Part shown: positions 11,707 to 24,089 of the stretch, one piece after another
Position numbering within the stretch: the first letter of the stretch is position 1
How the letters are laid out: every line of letters starts with the position of its first letter
Assembly: GCA_954871525.1 (NCBI GenBank)
Contig: OX940869.1
Location: forward strand, 14,315,001 to 14,379,000
DNA: 64,000 bases
Source: Parietaria judaica
Lineage: Eukaryota; Streptophyta; Magnoliopsida; Rosales; Urticaceae
Direction: 5' to 3'
Position numbers and translations under genes: made by a program
Notes under the pieces: model-generated
The model's database searches: none
Seen by the model: only the letters and a program-made list of their open reading frames with translations
What the model was told of the DNA's origin: nothing

Positions 11707-12345
11707 GTCGGTGCTTTTACTAACTTACTTAATTATCAAGGTCCCTATATTCCAGAATGGCAAAGCCTTAGCAACGAGGAACAATACCAAGCACAACAAG
11801 TCCAACAACATCGTCAACACCAATATGTTTCCCCCGACGACGCCGAGGTACGTTTAATTTAAGTAGTTAATTAATTAAATAATTGTTTTATTATATTTGA
11901 AATTGTTAGATGATAAATTAAATTTTAGTTTTTTAAAAAAGGTTACTTACTTAATAAAATGTTGGTTAAAAAATAGTTACTTACTTAATATTTAATAAAT
12001 AGTCATTAGTAATTAATAAAAATTAAAAAGTTAATAAGTTAATAAGTTAATACTATTACTTAAAAATTAATAACTAATAAGTTACTTAATAAGTTAATTA
12101 ATAACTATTTAGTAATTAATAGTTAATACTAATAATTAATAAATAAATAATCATTAGTCATATTAGTTTAGTTAAATTTTAAATAGTTAATTAAATAAGT
12201 TAAAAAAATAAAGATTGTATTTTTTATGTGTGGTGATAAGTAAAAAGTTTTTAAGGATTATGGTGTCTTAGAAAGATTGGTTTTTAAATAAGGTTTGCTT
12301 TGCAATCTCCTCCAAGCTAGCCTGGAACCTCGGGGACATATTCGC
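11707..12345 (+). pseudogene. hAT-type transposase relic, end of exon 1 and start of intron 1
   Basis: Continuation of the frame begun at 2020. It is Gln-rich (SNEEQYQAQQVQQHRQHQ) and ends at a consensus donor, GAG|GTACGT, with the exon ending at 11847. With the retrotransposon and one GTAAC removed, exon 1 is exactly 127 codons. The intron stretch 12216-12340 is nearly identical to the reverse complement of 47830-47955 in the hAT element further right, including GCTTTGCAATCTCCTCC. Similarity stops soon after, so the rest of the gene is missing. Confidence 0.65.
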
Positions 12346-12621
12346 ATTATTTAGGTGTCACCTTTTCTCAAATATATCCACTTATGAGTTCTATCAATTG
12401 ATTTGGTGTTTTTGTTCAGTGTTTTTCCTGGGCATTGTTCGGTGTTTTTCTACTTATTTTGGTTTTCACTTATTTATCGTCTAGAGTCTTGGACGGATAT
12501 TCTTAGCAAAATTATTTTGACCAAATTTATTATTTAAACTGAGTGTTAAAATGGAAACATAAGAATATGTATGTAGGGTGTTAAAATCGAGAAACATATA
12601 TTTCTTAAATTGAGTAATATT

Positions 12622-12980
12622 ACGCGTTTGGCACAGCTTATTTAGCTCTGTGTTTGTTTTTAAAATAAACTAAACCGCTTTTTAGGTGTTTGGCAAAATT
12701 GTTTTCCAAAAAACACAAAATCGATTTTAGGTTTTTGTACATGAATCTTAAAAGCTAGAATTCGTAGCTTTTGGTTTTTTCTAAAAACAAAAATACGGTT
12801 TTAGTCTATTTTAGTCTTTTTAGCCAAAATAATTTTTCCAAACGCTAAATTAGCTTTTGTTACCAACCTATTTTGTAAACAATTTACTAAACACCTGTCA
12901 GTTTTTTTTTTTTAACAGATTTTTTTTTAAACTAAAACTAAAAACAATTTTTGTAAAAATTAAACTGTGTCAAACGGGCT
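12622..12980. mobile_element. MITE-like element with CGTTTGGCACAG termini
   Basis: The left end CGCGTTTGGCACAGCTTA is matched by the inverted right end TAAACTGTGTCAAACGGGC. The interior is T/A-rich with AAGCT motifs. The size (about 360 bp) and end type fit common plant non-autonomous DNA transposons. I could not fix a target duplication. Confidence 0.45.
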
Positions 12981-14582
12981 CATTATCTTCGTAGTTTGTC
13001 TTTGTGTGTCAAATGAGCATTGAAATCGTCTCATAACACTCATTGATGAATGCCCAATAAGTATACATTTGGTACCATACAAACATTAACCATCTTATAC
13101 AATACCTCTAAATAATAAAAGAGAAAAGCGCACAAAAAATATATATTAGAACATAATGCCTCTTAAATAAAATGAAAAACTCGAAACTGATAACCCATAT
13201 CAAAGCCAAACATTGAGTAACTTTATTAATAATAAGATTATCAACTCTCAATCGTATTGATTGCATGGCAACTTGCCGGCTCAAATGTTGTTATAATACA
13301 TTGAGATCATGAGAGAGTCCAAAAAATAAACATAAAAGATTCATCTGAGAAATGAGTAAGAGTGACTTATCGGTCGGACACGACGGAGAAAGCTCATTTG
13401 AGAACACAGAGAAGGCCGGGCCGATTTACGAACTCCAAGAGCTGCAATGAGAAAGGTAAAGAAGGCCCTAGTATGGGCAGAGAAATGCTGGCTAAATTAC
13501 TCCAAACACAGATTCAACTAAAAATCCGACATCGATTCATATAAAAATAAACACCCACATATTAAAGATGGGAGATTGAGGTGGAACCTGAGATTGAAAA
13601 TTGGCGACGAAGTAGAGAAGCTGGAGCAGAGAATCTCCGGCGAGTTTCTCGATCGCAAGGTTTGGAAGGAGGAAAAAATTCAAAATTTCGTCGCCTGAAA
13701 TATGAAAAGAAAAGAATTAGATGACTTATCCTTTTTAGTTGTCATGTACTTCTCTTGAATGACTTATTAAACTAAATGCAGATACATATAAAATAAAATT
13801 AAACTGCCTTTTCATATTCATGTGCGTTAAGACCTAAGATGCATGCAAAGAGGCAAAGTAAACAAAGTGGAAAATAAACTCTATAAAAATAAATTCAAAC
13901 CCGGCAATTACCTATAATTGAGATGGTAGATCGGCAATAGAGTACAACAGCCGGACAAAATATTTAAGCAGCATGATTTTACAACTTGAAATAATGGGAT
14001 TAATTCAATTCCGATATTCATGCGCCATGCACGTTAGTAGGTGAAAACCCTTACTAACTAAACTAACCTAGCAGATTATTTAGCGAACTACTTACTTCAA
14101 CTATATAAACTGTAGTTATTTAACCCTCCATTCTCTGATCACATTAATGGCTATGAAGAAGCGCCTTAAAAAATTAAAAGTGTAAGCTTAAAGTTAAAGT
14201 TAACATGTTGTTAATTGTACTTGTATACTGACTGAGAGTCAAACTAAGTGGGGTCATGGTTGCGGGTGCATGCTGCCCGACAAATGGCCCATAAGAGTAA
14301 AAACTAAATCGATTTGACTTTTGACCCCATAAGAGTAACAATAATGATAATTTCTTAAAATTGAAATTTTTTCAAAACACGGGAAAATATAATAAAAAAA
14401 ACAAAAATAAAAGAAGTAGCTTCAAATGTAGCAATCTGCTAATAAAATCACAATGATGCCAGTAACCGACGCAACTACGACAATTGTCATGTTCATTTGT
14501 TTTGAATCGTCCTATTAAAACTCCAGACATCAAAAGTCATAAAAAGCTTTAAGAAAACTGAAAAAATAATTGAGCATATAAG
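12981..14582. other. Intergenic, AT-rich, with an unassigned exon-like island
   Basis: Mostly AT-rich. Between about 13380 and 13700 the composition rises, and the minus strand shows two exon-like bits. One follows CATTGCAG near 13445. The other follows TATTTCAG near 13700 and contains LAGDSLLQLLYFVANFQ. I do not recognise a protein family and no longer frame connects them, so this may be a gene fragment or chance. Confidence 0.25.
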
Positions 14583-14753
14583 GGGCGGAACTACCCTTGT
14601 GGGTAGTGGGGGTTAGAACCACCTCCAATTTTTATTTTATTTTTATCTTTTTTAGTACTAATGTTTACATTTTTTTTACAAATAAATCCCTTTTATTCGC
14701 ACTACAAATTTAAACTAGCCACCCCGAAGTTTAAATCCTAGTTCCGCCGATGG
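14583..14753. mobile_element. 171-bp MITE with GGCGGAACTA termini
   Basis: Left end GGGCGGAACTA; right end TAGTTCCGCCGATGG. It is flanked by a perfect 7-bp repeat ATATAAG (14576-14582 and 14754-14760). No coding capacity. The TIR style is common in plant miniature elements, possibly hAT-derived. Confidence 0.7.
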
Positions 14754-14760
14754 ATATAAG

Positions 14761-15298
14761 AAACCACAAATGAAGAAATCCAAATCAATTAAAAAAAATT
14801 ACATTTACTTTATACCTAAATCTGAATTATGAAGAAGGCAGCCTGAGAAGCCTCATTTTGATGCTCAAAAAGCTACAAAATCGGCTGAAGGAGTTAGCTA
14901 AAATAAATAATCTTAAAAAAATCTAATTATAGCTGCAATAGAAATACCTGAAGGTTCCAGCTTGTGGTCGTAATGGCTAATCCGATTAAACGTTTCCCTT
15001 TTCATAGGAGTTACGAACTTACGCGTAATTATGAATATAAATGAACCTTGTTCAATGTAGAGAACTTTTATCATATTGCGTATAACCATAAACATAATTT
15101 CATTAGATAATAATCGCAAATTTCACTATTATAGGTATATTGAAATCATTTAATAAATAGTAAAATATCCAAGACTATATATCTTAAAGTATATTCATTT
15201 AGTTGAGTAAATTTAATTCTAACTTTATAGTAATAAGCAAAAGGCATTAAAAATTAAAAACTATTTGAAATGTATAAACTATAGAAGAATCGAACCTG
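14761..15298. other. AT-rich intergenic sequence
   Basis: No gene, strong repeat or inverted structure seen between the small MITE and the putative solo LTR. Confidence 0.4.
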
Positions 15299-15901
15299 TG
15301 TAGGATATGCCTGAATCGGATATTGGATCAACCGGGTTATCGGGTTTTGACCCGACTACATAAATTAGTCAACGGCCCACCCGGGCCCGAGAATTAATTA
15401 TGAGGTCATTAATGGGCTTGGATCCATTAAATGGGCCCGAAGCCCATTAAGTCAATTGATGTTGTGTTCTATAAATACACACTTAAAGCTCATAATTATA
15501 TATACATCACACACCCTAAACACAAATAAAATCGCCTACCCCTAGCTCAGAGCTCGCGATTTCCTCCTCTCCCTGGTTCTTCATCGGTTTCTCATCCAAA
15601 CACCGAGAAGGACCTAACCTGTCCAATGAGGTGTTTTCCGATCATCAAAGATGTTCCTGCAGCGACGTGGTGGATGAAATAGAGGCACGACAATTGACAT
15701 GCTCGATCCCGGAGAGAAGAGAATTCGGCCAAGAGGAGAATGACTCAATCCGCAGTGTTTTGGTATAATTGGTAAAAGTACCAATTCTTCGGTAACGATT
15801 TCTTAATATTCGAGATTAATCTAGATCTTTATTATTCGATGATATCCCGTGATTTCCGCCTCGAGATTGAGAAAGGTCATCGAAAAACCCAACAACCTAC
15901 A
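15299..15901. repeat. Putative solo LTR, about 603 bp
   Basis: The segment starts TGTAGG and ends CCTACA, a perfect 6-bp inverted end of the TG..CA type. It carries a TATA-like CTATAAATACAC near 15470 and an AATAAA near 15526, spaced as in an LTR. The flanks (ACCTG on the left, CATGT on the right) are not an exact duplication, so the boundaries are tentative. Confidence 0.45.
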
Positions 15902-16132
15902 CATGTGTAAGGAGTAAGGACAAAATTTATGAAATAGTACATTGATAATTCCCAAAATGCAGAAAAATGTTTTTATCAAAAGCCATTTAAAATCAGGGAG
16001 ATAGAGTAGAGAATTAAGTATTTAATTTTCCAGAGAAAAAATGATGAGTCGAATGGCATCAAGAGCATAAACAATGAAGATGAAATTGCAAGAACGTACG
16101 AAATAATAAGCGATCAGTAATTATTGTTTTTA

Positions 16133-16932
16133 GGGTTAATTGCGGCAATAATGCACAACATTTGGTCAACAGGGGTTTTAGGTCCCCAACCTTTTAAAGT
16201 GTGGGAAAAAATACACAACGTTTGTTGAATGTAAAATTCGTTGGTCCTTCCGTTAGGGATGTTAAATTCTGCTGATGTGGCATTGTTAAACTGCCAAATG
16301 GACTGTCAACTTGTAATATTAATTACATAACCTAATTAATAAGAATAAATTAAATCATATTTTAATTATGATTCAAAAATTAAATTAAAACTTTAAATTA
16401 ACGAGCAATACTTATTTAACGCGTAGTTCCTATTGTTTAAACTCGTGCTTCAATATTATTCACATCTTTACTATGTCGTTTTTTAAATTACAATTGTTTT
16501 TAATAATCGATCGTTTTTCCAAAATTTTAGTCGTTTCTAATAAACTGTCGTTATGTAATCTTTGCAAATTTTAGTCGTGTTTAATAATCCGTCGTTTTTA
16601 AAAAAAAATATCATGTTCGACGAAGAGTCTGTTAGATTTTTAGGGAGGAGTAAAAATTATTTATTTAATTTAAAGTATTAATTTGTTTTTTGAATCAAAA
16701 TTAAAATCTGATTTAATTTATTCTTATTAATTAAGTTATGTAATTAATATTACAAGTTGTCAGTCCATTTGACAGTTTAACGATGCCACATCAGCAGAAT
16801 TTAACATCCCTAACGGAATGACCAACGGATTTTACATTCAACAAACGTTGTGTATTTTTGCCCACACTTTGAAAGGTTGGGGACCTAAAACCCCTGTTGA
16901 CCAAAGGTTGTGAATTATTGCCGCAATTAACC
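16133..16932. mobile_element. Foldback / Mutator-like element A, 800 bp
   Basis: The ends are GGTTAATTGCGGCAATAAT and its inverted copy. The arms extend about 290 bp on each side of a loop near 16420-16650. A perfect 10-bp duplication ATTGTTTTTA flanks it (16123-16132 and 16933-16942). Long TIRs plus a 9-10 bp TSD are Mutator-like features. No transposase is present. Confidence 0.85.
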
Positions 16933-17201
16933 ATTGTTTTTAAGATATTACCTCAACAAACGTTACAGCATGTAGAGGGCGTAGGGAAAGCAAAATAAAT
17001 TAGTTCTTGTTAAGCGAGTTCTTAACTGCACAGCACATAAAATTGCAAACTATATATATAAAAAAGGATAATAATTTCGGGAATCGTGTTAGCCAAAAAC
17101 CATCAATTTAAGCCTCATTCTTTTTTCTCAGATTATTGAATTATTTTTGTAAAGAAAAAAATAATGTAGCCTTTTCCATTACTAAAAGACATGTTCCTAA
17201 T

Positions 17202-19078
17202 CCATCTCTCGGGTGCTTGGTATGCGGGCCGTTCCGGATCTCGAGTCTTATCTCGGGCTTCCGGTACACGTTGGCCAAAACAAGTGCGCAGTCTTTAGCA
17301 AGATCACGAGCCGGGTCAAGAAGCATCTTGGGACTTGGAAAGCGAAGTTCTTCTCGGCCGGGGGACGGGAAGTCTTGATCAAATCAGTGGTGCAAGCCGT
17401 CCCCACCTATCTCACGAGTCTTTTCCGGCTCCCCGTCCGCACCATCAAAGATCTTCACGCTGTTACCGCTCGGTTTTGGTGGGGCGGGTCGGAGGAGTCG
17501 AGAAAGATCCATTGGCGAAGATGGGACGCTCTCGCAAAGCCGAAAGGGGAAGGTGGTCTGGGCTTCAAGGACATGGGTGATTTTAACCGGGCCCTCGTAG
17601 CACGGCTTTCATGGCGGATCATCCAAAACCCCGGTTGTCTCTTAGCGCGGATTCTAAAAGCCAAGTACTACCCCGACACTTCGATCCTCGACTTCAATTG
17701 GAAGGGACGCCCCTCGTTCCTTTGCAAGAGTCTGTGTTGGGGACGTGACTTGCTTAGACGCGGCACGAGATGGCAAATTGGGGACGGCAACGTACGGGTC
17801 CACGGCCAACCTTGGATCCCTCGGCCCGGGGCTTTCTTCGCCACCTCGGAGGCTCCGGAAGATGGGTATCCGTGGCGGGTAGCCGATCTAGTCTCCCACG
17901 GGCATTGGGACCTTTTTCGGGTCGAGGCCCTCTTAACCCCTTACGATGCGGAGGCCGTCCTGAGGATCCCGGTGGGGAAGGGTCCAGATCGGCTTGTTTG
18001 GCACCATGAAGACAATGGGATCTACTCGGTGCGGTCCGGTTACCGACTAGCTAGGTCGGAAGCACGGAGTGGACCCTCAGGCTCGGGAAAGGGGGAACCA
18101 AATTAGTGGAAAGCTTTGTGGGGTACGGCGATCCCCGCGAAGGTGAAGCACATGGTGTGGCGCGCGTGGTCGGAAGCTCTTCCGACCAACGGGGCACTTC
18201 GGAGCCGAGGGGTAGATGTTCTACCCTTTTGCAACTTTTGCGAGGCACTCCCGGAGGACGCCTCACATTCCGTTTGGGGGTGTGAGAGGGCCAAGGCCAT
18301 TTAGGCATCATCGACGATCCATCGGTGGGTGGAAAAGACGGGGGAGATTCTGTTCCAGGAGTTGTGCTACCGGGCGCTCGAGAGTCTTTCCAAACCGCAG
18401 TTCGAGCTCTTTTGCGGGCTAATTTGGGCGAGATGGTCCGACCGCAACCTTCGCCTATTCGAGCACCGCGTACGGGCCCCAGAGGCTTGGGTGGAAGAAG
18501 TCGACGGATGGTTCACAAGTTTCAAGCGGTGTGCGCACACGACGGAGAATCACCGCTCGCCGAGGGAGGAGGTACCGAGGGCTTGGTCCGGGCCAGCTGC
18601 AGGGAGTCTCAAGCTCAACGTAGATGCGGCATGGGATGGGGAGACAAGAAGGGCAGCAGTGGGAGCGGTTGTTCGAGACCACCTCGGTCGGGTCATGGGA
18701 GTCATAGCTTCCTTGGTCGACCATGTCGACTCGGCACTCACCGGAGAGTGCATTGCGATGCGACGGGGGCTTCTCTTTGCTCGCGAACAGGGGCAGAAGA
18801 TTGAGCATGCTGAGACGGATTGCTTGCGGGCCTCCCAACTCACCAAGGTACGAGACTCGTTGGGCTTGCAAGGCCCAATTATTGCGGAGGTGCGGGAGCT
18901 CGGCCGAGAGCTAGGCGGGACCGGAGAGTGGACATGGGTTCCACGAGAATGTAACGAGGTGGCCAATGCTTTGGCCAAGAGACGTCTCTCTTCTCTTGTT
19001 TCGGACTTTATGTGTCCTTATTGCCCGGAGTGGCTTGTAGCAACGGTGTTGAGGGATTTTTCTCCTCAACTTTCTTGA
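17202..19078 (+). pseudogene. LINE ORF2 3' part: RT tail, zf-RVT, RNase H
   Basis: One frame (seen from 17213) runs to TGA at 19076-19078, broken by in-frame TAG codons at 18104-18106 and 18302-18304. It covers the C-terminal part of an L1-type reverse transcriptase (YLGLPV, FWWGG, IHWRRWDALAKPK). A zf-RVT segment follows (WKALWGTAIPAKVKHMVWR, CNFCEALPEDASH). Last comes a C-terminal RNase H with NVDAAWD, GECIAMRRG, ETDCLRASQL and VPRECNEVANALAKR, the expected acidic positions. The endonuclease and catalytic RT core are missing through truncation. It is non-functional. Confidence 0.9.
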
Positions 19079-19107
19079 TTGAATGAAATCAAATTGCTTT
19101 AAAAAAA
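17202..19107 (+). mobile_element. 5'-truncated L1-type LINE
   Basis: Flanked by a target duplication of about 18 bp (AAAAGACATGTTCCTAAT at 17184-17201, again at about 19108-19125) and ending in an A-run. This is the signature of target-primed reverse transcription with 5' truncation. About 1.9 kb of the 3' end was inserted. Confidence 0.92.
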
Positions 19108-19805
19108 AAAAGACATGTTCCTAATTTTCTTTTAATAGGTTTCTAAAATTTAAAAGGGAAGCAACTCTTCAATAGCAGTAAAAGAGTAATTGCATGCTTG
19201 CACCACCTTTTTAACCCTTCGTTTGATTTATCGCACCTTAAGCAAAGCCTCACCCTCTTCTCACTCACTCACTCCCCCATTTCTCTCCCTTGCGATGTCA
19301 CAATATTCTTCATTTCTCTACCTGTTATAGCTAACAAAGAAAAATCAAAAAAATTCTTGAAGACAGAGAAAGAGGAAAAAAAAAACCTATTGGATCTAAA
19401 TCGTAAGAACTAAACAAATTAAGGAGACTCACCATTGAACTTTGAGAGCTTGGCGTTGGAGATGTTGAGGAAGTCAGATTGAGAAGTAGAAATGAAGAAT
19501 ATTGTGACATCGCAAGGGAGAGAAATAGGGGAATGAGTGAGAAGAGGGTGAGGCTTTGCTTAAGGTGCGATGAATAAAACGAAGGGTTAAAAAGGTGGTG
19601 CAGACGTGTAGTTATTCTTTTACATTGCTGGTAAAGAGTTGCTTCCTCTTAAAATTTTAGAAACCTATTAAAAGAAAATTAGGAACTGTCTTTTAGTAAT
19701 ACAAAAGGCTATATTATTTTTTTTTTTTTACAAAAATAATTCAAAAATCTGAGAAAAAAAAATGAAGGCTTAAATTTATGGTTTTTATTCCCGAAATTAT
19801 TGTCC

Positions 19806-21200
19806 ATATATATATATATATATCACTAAATACTCGTGATTTTTCTATAAATGTAAATATCTTTATTTTTTTTTCGACGAACTAAAATGGAAAAGCATAA
19901 AGACTGTTTTTTTTTTCTTTCTTTTATCTAAATCTGAAGCTGAGGTTCACATTTCTAGGAGATTGGACATCACCCAATTATCATTACATAATTACTCTTT
20001 CAAATTCAATTACTCTAACAAAAGATCAAATTTATAATTAATAATTAATATTAATAGTAATAAATATAATTAAGTTGTACCTGATTGAAGCATTATAAAC
20101 TTAAATTTTGTAACTAATTTATTTTTTTACAATTATTAAACGTAATTTTATTGTAACTTTAATATATTCAACGAAAAAACTTCAAAATTTTGATAAAATA
20201 ACATTCAGATATATTTTTCGCTAAAAAAACTTAAATCTATATTATTTTAATTGAATCCAATATAAATAAATTTGTCCTCCTAAATTGATGCCGATATTAT
20301 GGGAAGGAAATAACCGAGATTCCGCTCATTTAATATGGCGACCTTAGCTATTTAAATTCGAATAGTATGCATTCATTTTTAATTATTTAGCTTTCTTTTA
20401 TTGCTTATTTGATTTCATGATTCTAGGTGATTATTGCCTTAATTCATTTAGTTTTCTTTTATCGTTCTTGAACTATATATATAGTGGGTTACATGAGTTG
20501 TAATTCTTTAATTGATGATGATATAAAAAACCAAGCTTTGCTTGTGAAATCGAGTTTTACCTCGCAAAAACGCGTTCTTGTGTTTGCTCGTATTTCTAAA
20601 TTCTATCTACATCATAAACTCTTATATTTATATTCTTAACTTTATTACAATTTTATTAGTTTTTGAAAACTCCAAAAAATATTTAAACAATCCACGAAAA
20701 ATATGGACGAGTTTTGATGACAATTCTCATCTCACTGAGAATAAAGAGCAAAGTGTTTCTTCCACCACACAGCCCAATATTCTCAGACTCCATGTTCGTA
20801 ATCACCAGCTTCAACCAAACATTTTACAAGCAAGATTCTTCTTCATAAACAACCAAAGCGAATGCGAAAAAGGCTTCACTTTTGGAGGTGATTACTGCCT
20901 TTTTTATTTTCTTCTTCGAAATCGCCATTAATTTGCTTTGCATGCAGTTCTATATGAGCTCTGGGTATTTGGCAATGGTGGAAAAAATCTACTTATGATA
21001 GATTTTTCACGTTGGTTTTGCTTGATGAGCTGAACCCAGCTCCGATTTCGGCTAACTCGAAGAACCCAGATTTTCTATTGCAAAAATCGAAGAAATTTCT
21101 TCGATTGTGCAGGGTTGGATTTGGATGCGCGTCTGATTCTCCTCTTGATCACATCAAACCGTAATTTCATATATATAAATATATATTGGTGTATATATCG
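19806..21200. other. AT-rich region upstream of the phosphoglycerate mutase gene
   Basis: Low-complexity AT sequence. From about 20700 it becomes less AT-rich and should contain the promoter and 5' UTR of the gene at 21201. TATA-like TATATAAATATATAT lies at about 21170-21190, close to the ATG. No further coding feature is supported. Confidence 0.4.
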
Positions 21201-23501
21201 ATGGGGAATTCGGAGCAGGTCAAGAAAAGAGTGGCGTTTGTGCTGATTGATGGTTTGGGAGATGTGGCGATACCGAGATTTGGACTCAAAACTCCGCTTG
21301 AGTCGGCGAAAATCCCCAATCTCGACGCCATCGCCTCCGCCGGGGTCAATGGGCTGATGGACCCTGTGGAGGTGGGCTTGGGCTGCGGAAGCGACACGGC
21401 GCACCTCTCGCTCCTGGGCTACGATCCGAGGGTTTATTATCGTGGCCGAGGAGCGTTCGAGTCTATGGGCGCCGGGTTGGCCATGTCACCCGGTGATATC
21501 GCCTTTAAGGTCTTATTCCGGTCTTTACCCTTATGTTTAATTTGTTCAGGATTCTATGTTCTTACGTTCATGATGCTCGTTTTAATTCATGTTACTCGGA
21601 GATCGCTTTTGTTATATTCTAGCTCGGGTCTATTGGTTATCGGTTTGAAAATCTGTTACCGGTTTCTGGAGTTGTAAATCCTTGTAAGCGAAGGGTTCCC
21701 CAATCCCAGTTTTCGACTCGCATCTGTTCCGTTACTGATTATTACTGGTTTTCTGGTTTCACCGACTTTTTCAGGGCTTATGGAAAAATTGGCTCGTTAA
21801 CCCATCCCGGTACTGGTTACTGGAGAAATGGTTTACGAGCGCCAGGACAGATTTTTTAAATACAGAAAACTAGTACCGGTCTAAAAAAAATCCCGAAAAA
21901 TCGGTTTCCTGTCCAGGTTGCGCCCCTAATTTTAGCATTTTGATTGTAATTTTTATTTTTGGGTTTTTATAGTCTAATTTTGCAACTTTGGATGAGAAAA
22001 CCGGAGTGGTTATCAGTAGAAGAGCCGATAGGCACTTTGAGAAAGAAGGCCCGATACTTTGTGCAGCGCTTGATGGAATGAAATTGCCATCTTTCCCGGA
22101 GTATGAAGTAAGAGTCAGGTGGATATTCTTATGAATTTCGTATAATTTAGTCTAAATCTTATTTTGTCATTGATGGGTTCGTTTACACGTCGAAGTTTAG
22201 GCCTTCAAGGATTGTAGTTTAAGTTGCTCGGAGAGGATTGCTGACTTGGCACTGTTTCGGACAGGTATGCTACAGAGCATCGGTGTGGAGTGGTCGTAAA
22301 GGGGCCAAAACTGAGCGGAAACATATCAGGAACGGACCCACTAAAGGACAACCGTCTGCTTTTGATAGCCGAGGCTCTAGACGATACTGAAGAAGCGAAA
22401 CACACTGCAAACGTCGTTAACGAGCTGTCAAAGGAAATATCGCGTATTCTGGTCTCTCACCCGCTCAATGCAGAGCGTGCCGCGGAAGGGAAGAATATTG
22501 CAAATCTAGTACTCTTACGAGGCTGTGGTATTAGAATCGAGGTCCGTTGCCTTATATCATTACGTTCTTACTGGCAATAATTCTTCTAAGAAGAGTTTGT
22601 AAACACTGTTCTTTTTCTCCAAATTTTGAAATATAGGTTCCACCGTTTGAAAAGAAACATGGACTGTGGCCATGCATGGTGGCCCCCACAAAAATCATCA
22701 CTGGCTTAGGCTTATCTCTCGGCATTGACATCCTTGAAGCCCCCGGAGCAACTGGAGACTATCGGACTCTTTTAACGTCAAAGGCAAGTGCAATAGCCAA
22801 GGCGCTATCTGCTCCTTTGCAATCTTGTCCCGACGTTTTCGTGCCCGGCCAAGATGAACACAAACCGGGCCGCTCTGATGGTTACGATTTTGGATTTCTT
22901 CACATAAAGGTGACAAACCCTTTTTGCTTCTGTGTCTCTTTGGTCTTCATATTAAAGTGAAGTTTTAGAACTCGGTTCTAAAACACGGTGTCTTGACATT
23001 CCTCTACGGCCTGAATTGCAGGCGATAGACGATGCAGGCCACGATAAGGCAAGCGTCTACAAAGTCAAAGGCTTGGAGGCTGTTGACCGAGCTATCGGAC
23101 AGCTTGCACGGTTTCTTTGGGAGGCCGAATCTAGTGGGGGTTTCAAGTACTTCTTGTGTGTCACAGGGGATCACTGCACCCCCGTCGAGTACGGAGACCA
23201 CAGCTTCGAGCCAGTCCCATTTTCCATATGTCGCCTGAGCGACTTTGTCAATGCAGTTGGTGTGGATTCCATATTGGGAGTTTCGACCGATCCGTTCCCT
23301 CTTCCGACCATCGAATCGGGAGAGGAACTGGAGGATAGTGTAGGAACCGAACAGGAGGCAACCAAGAAGCAACTTCGAGCCTTTGCCGGTGATTCGGTCT
23401 GTGAGTTAAACGAGGTTGCCGCCTCGAGGGGGTGCCTCGGACGTTTTCCGGGCGGGGAGATGATGGGAATCATAAAGAGATATCTTGATTTGGATGAATA
23501 G
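21201..23501 (+). CDS. 2,3-bisphosphoglycerate-independent phosphoglycerate mutase, archaeal (ApgM) type
   Basis: Interconverts 3- and 2-phosphoglycerate in glycolysis without a bisphosphoglycerate cofactor; alkaline-phosphatase superfamily metalloenzyme. Five exons with GT..AG junctions: 21201-21509, 21973-22118, 22265-22541, 22637-22909 and 23022-23501. The spliced frame is 494 codons plus TAG, the usual size for plant ApgM-like proteins. Near the N-terminus, LIDGLGD carries the metal ligand Asp17. GCGSDTAHLSLLGYDP holds the likely nucleophile Ser64. Further metal-site motifs are DDAGHDKA (about 338-345), TGDHCTP (about 383) and GDHSFEPVP (about 393). No signal peptide is evident, so it is probably cytosolic. 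All motifs are intact and no frame damage is seen. Intron 1 carries a repeat remnant near 21830-21925. Confidence 0.95.
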
Positions 23502-23759
23502 AGTATTCTAATCCAAATTTTGGAGTTTGTTGTAGCATTATGACTAAATTATTGTACTTTAAACTTTCTCCTTCCATTATACTCAATTTTATATTCAACA
23601 ATGGAAATTTACATACATACATGGTAACGCTTGTGGTTTCATAATGGATTTGCTTTTTTAGCTTTTTTACAAAATTGCAGGCACTTGTATCTCCCTTTTA
23701 TACCTTTTTGTCATAAAGTTTGCACCAACAATTGATTTAATGCTTGATAGTCTTGTAGG

Positions 23760-24081
23760 TAGAGCTGCACAAGATTCATCGCAACTGGCGATGCGACGGT
23801 TCGCGACGGCCTTGGGAGAATCGCGATTGTGGGCTGAAAATCGCGAACGATCGCGACTGTGGAGGAACGTCGCGATTCCGCGTACTGTACTCTCTCTCTC
23901 TCCCTCTCTCTCTCTCCCTGTCTCTCCGTCTCACAGCCCCTCTCTCTCTCTCTCTTTCTTCCATCGCGACGCCACCGCGAGCCATCGCGAACCCACCATT
24001 CACGATGCGTCGCGACCGCCGGACTGGCGACTTCGGGCGATTCCATCGCGATGCACCACGACGACCGGGTGTGCAGCTCTA
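23760..24081. mobile_element. 322-bp hAT MITE, same family as the element at 45061-49601
   Basis: The ends TAGAGCTGCACA and TGTGCAGCTCTA match those of the 4.5-kb hAT element. It is flanked by a perfect 8-bp duplication CTTGTAGG (23752-23759 and 24082-24089). The interior is rich in TCGCGAT/TCGCGAC subterminal motifs, as in the larger element, and holds a CT microsatellite at about 23890-23965. No transposase coding. Confidence 0.93.
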
Positions 24082-24089
24082 CTTGTAGG

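Larger units (their letters stand above)
17066..19805. mobile_element. Foldback element B, split by a LINE
   Basis: The left arm (17066-17201 plus 19126-about 19336) and right arm (about 19478-19805) are near-perfect inverted copies. Both ends carry TAATTTCGGGAAT, and inner landmarks such as AATATTCTTCATTTCT recur inverted. Without the inserted LINE the element would be about 816 bp with arms of 330-350 bp. The flanks are AT microsatellite, so the target duplication cannot be read. Confidence 0.8.

Noticed and set aside
14148..14186. Tiny ORF MAMKKRLKKLKV
   Set aside because: Twelve codons with no family, conservation or convincing context. Cannot be separated from chance.
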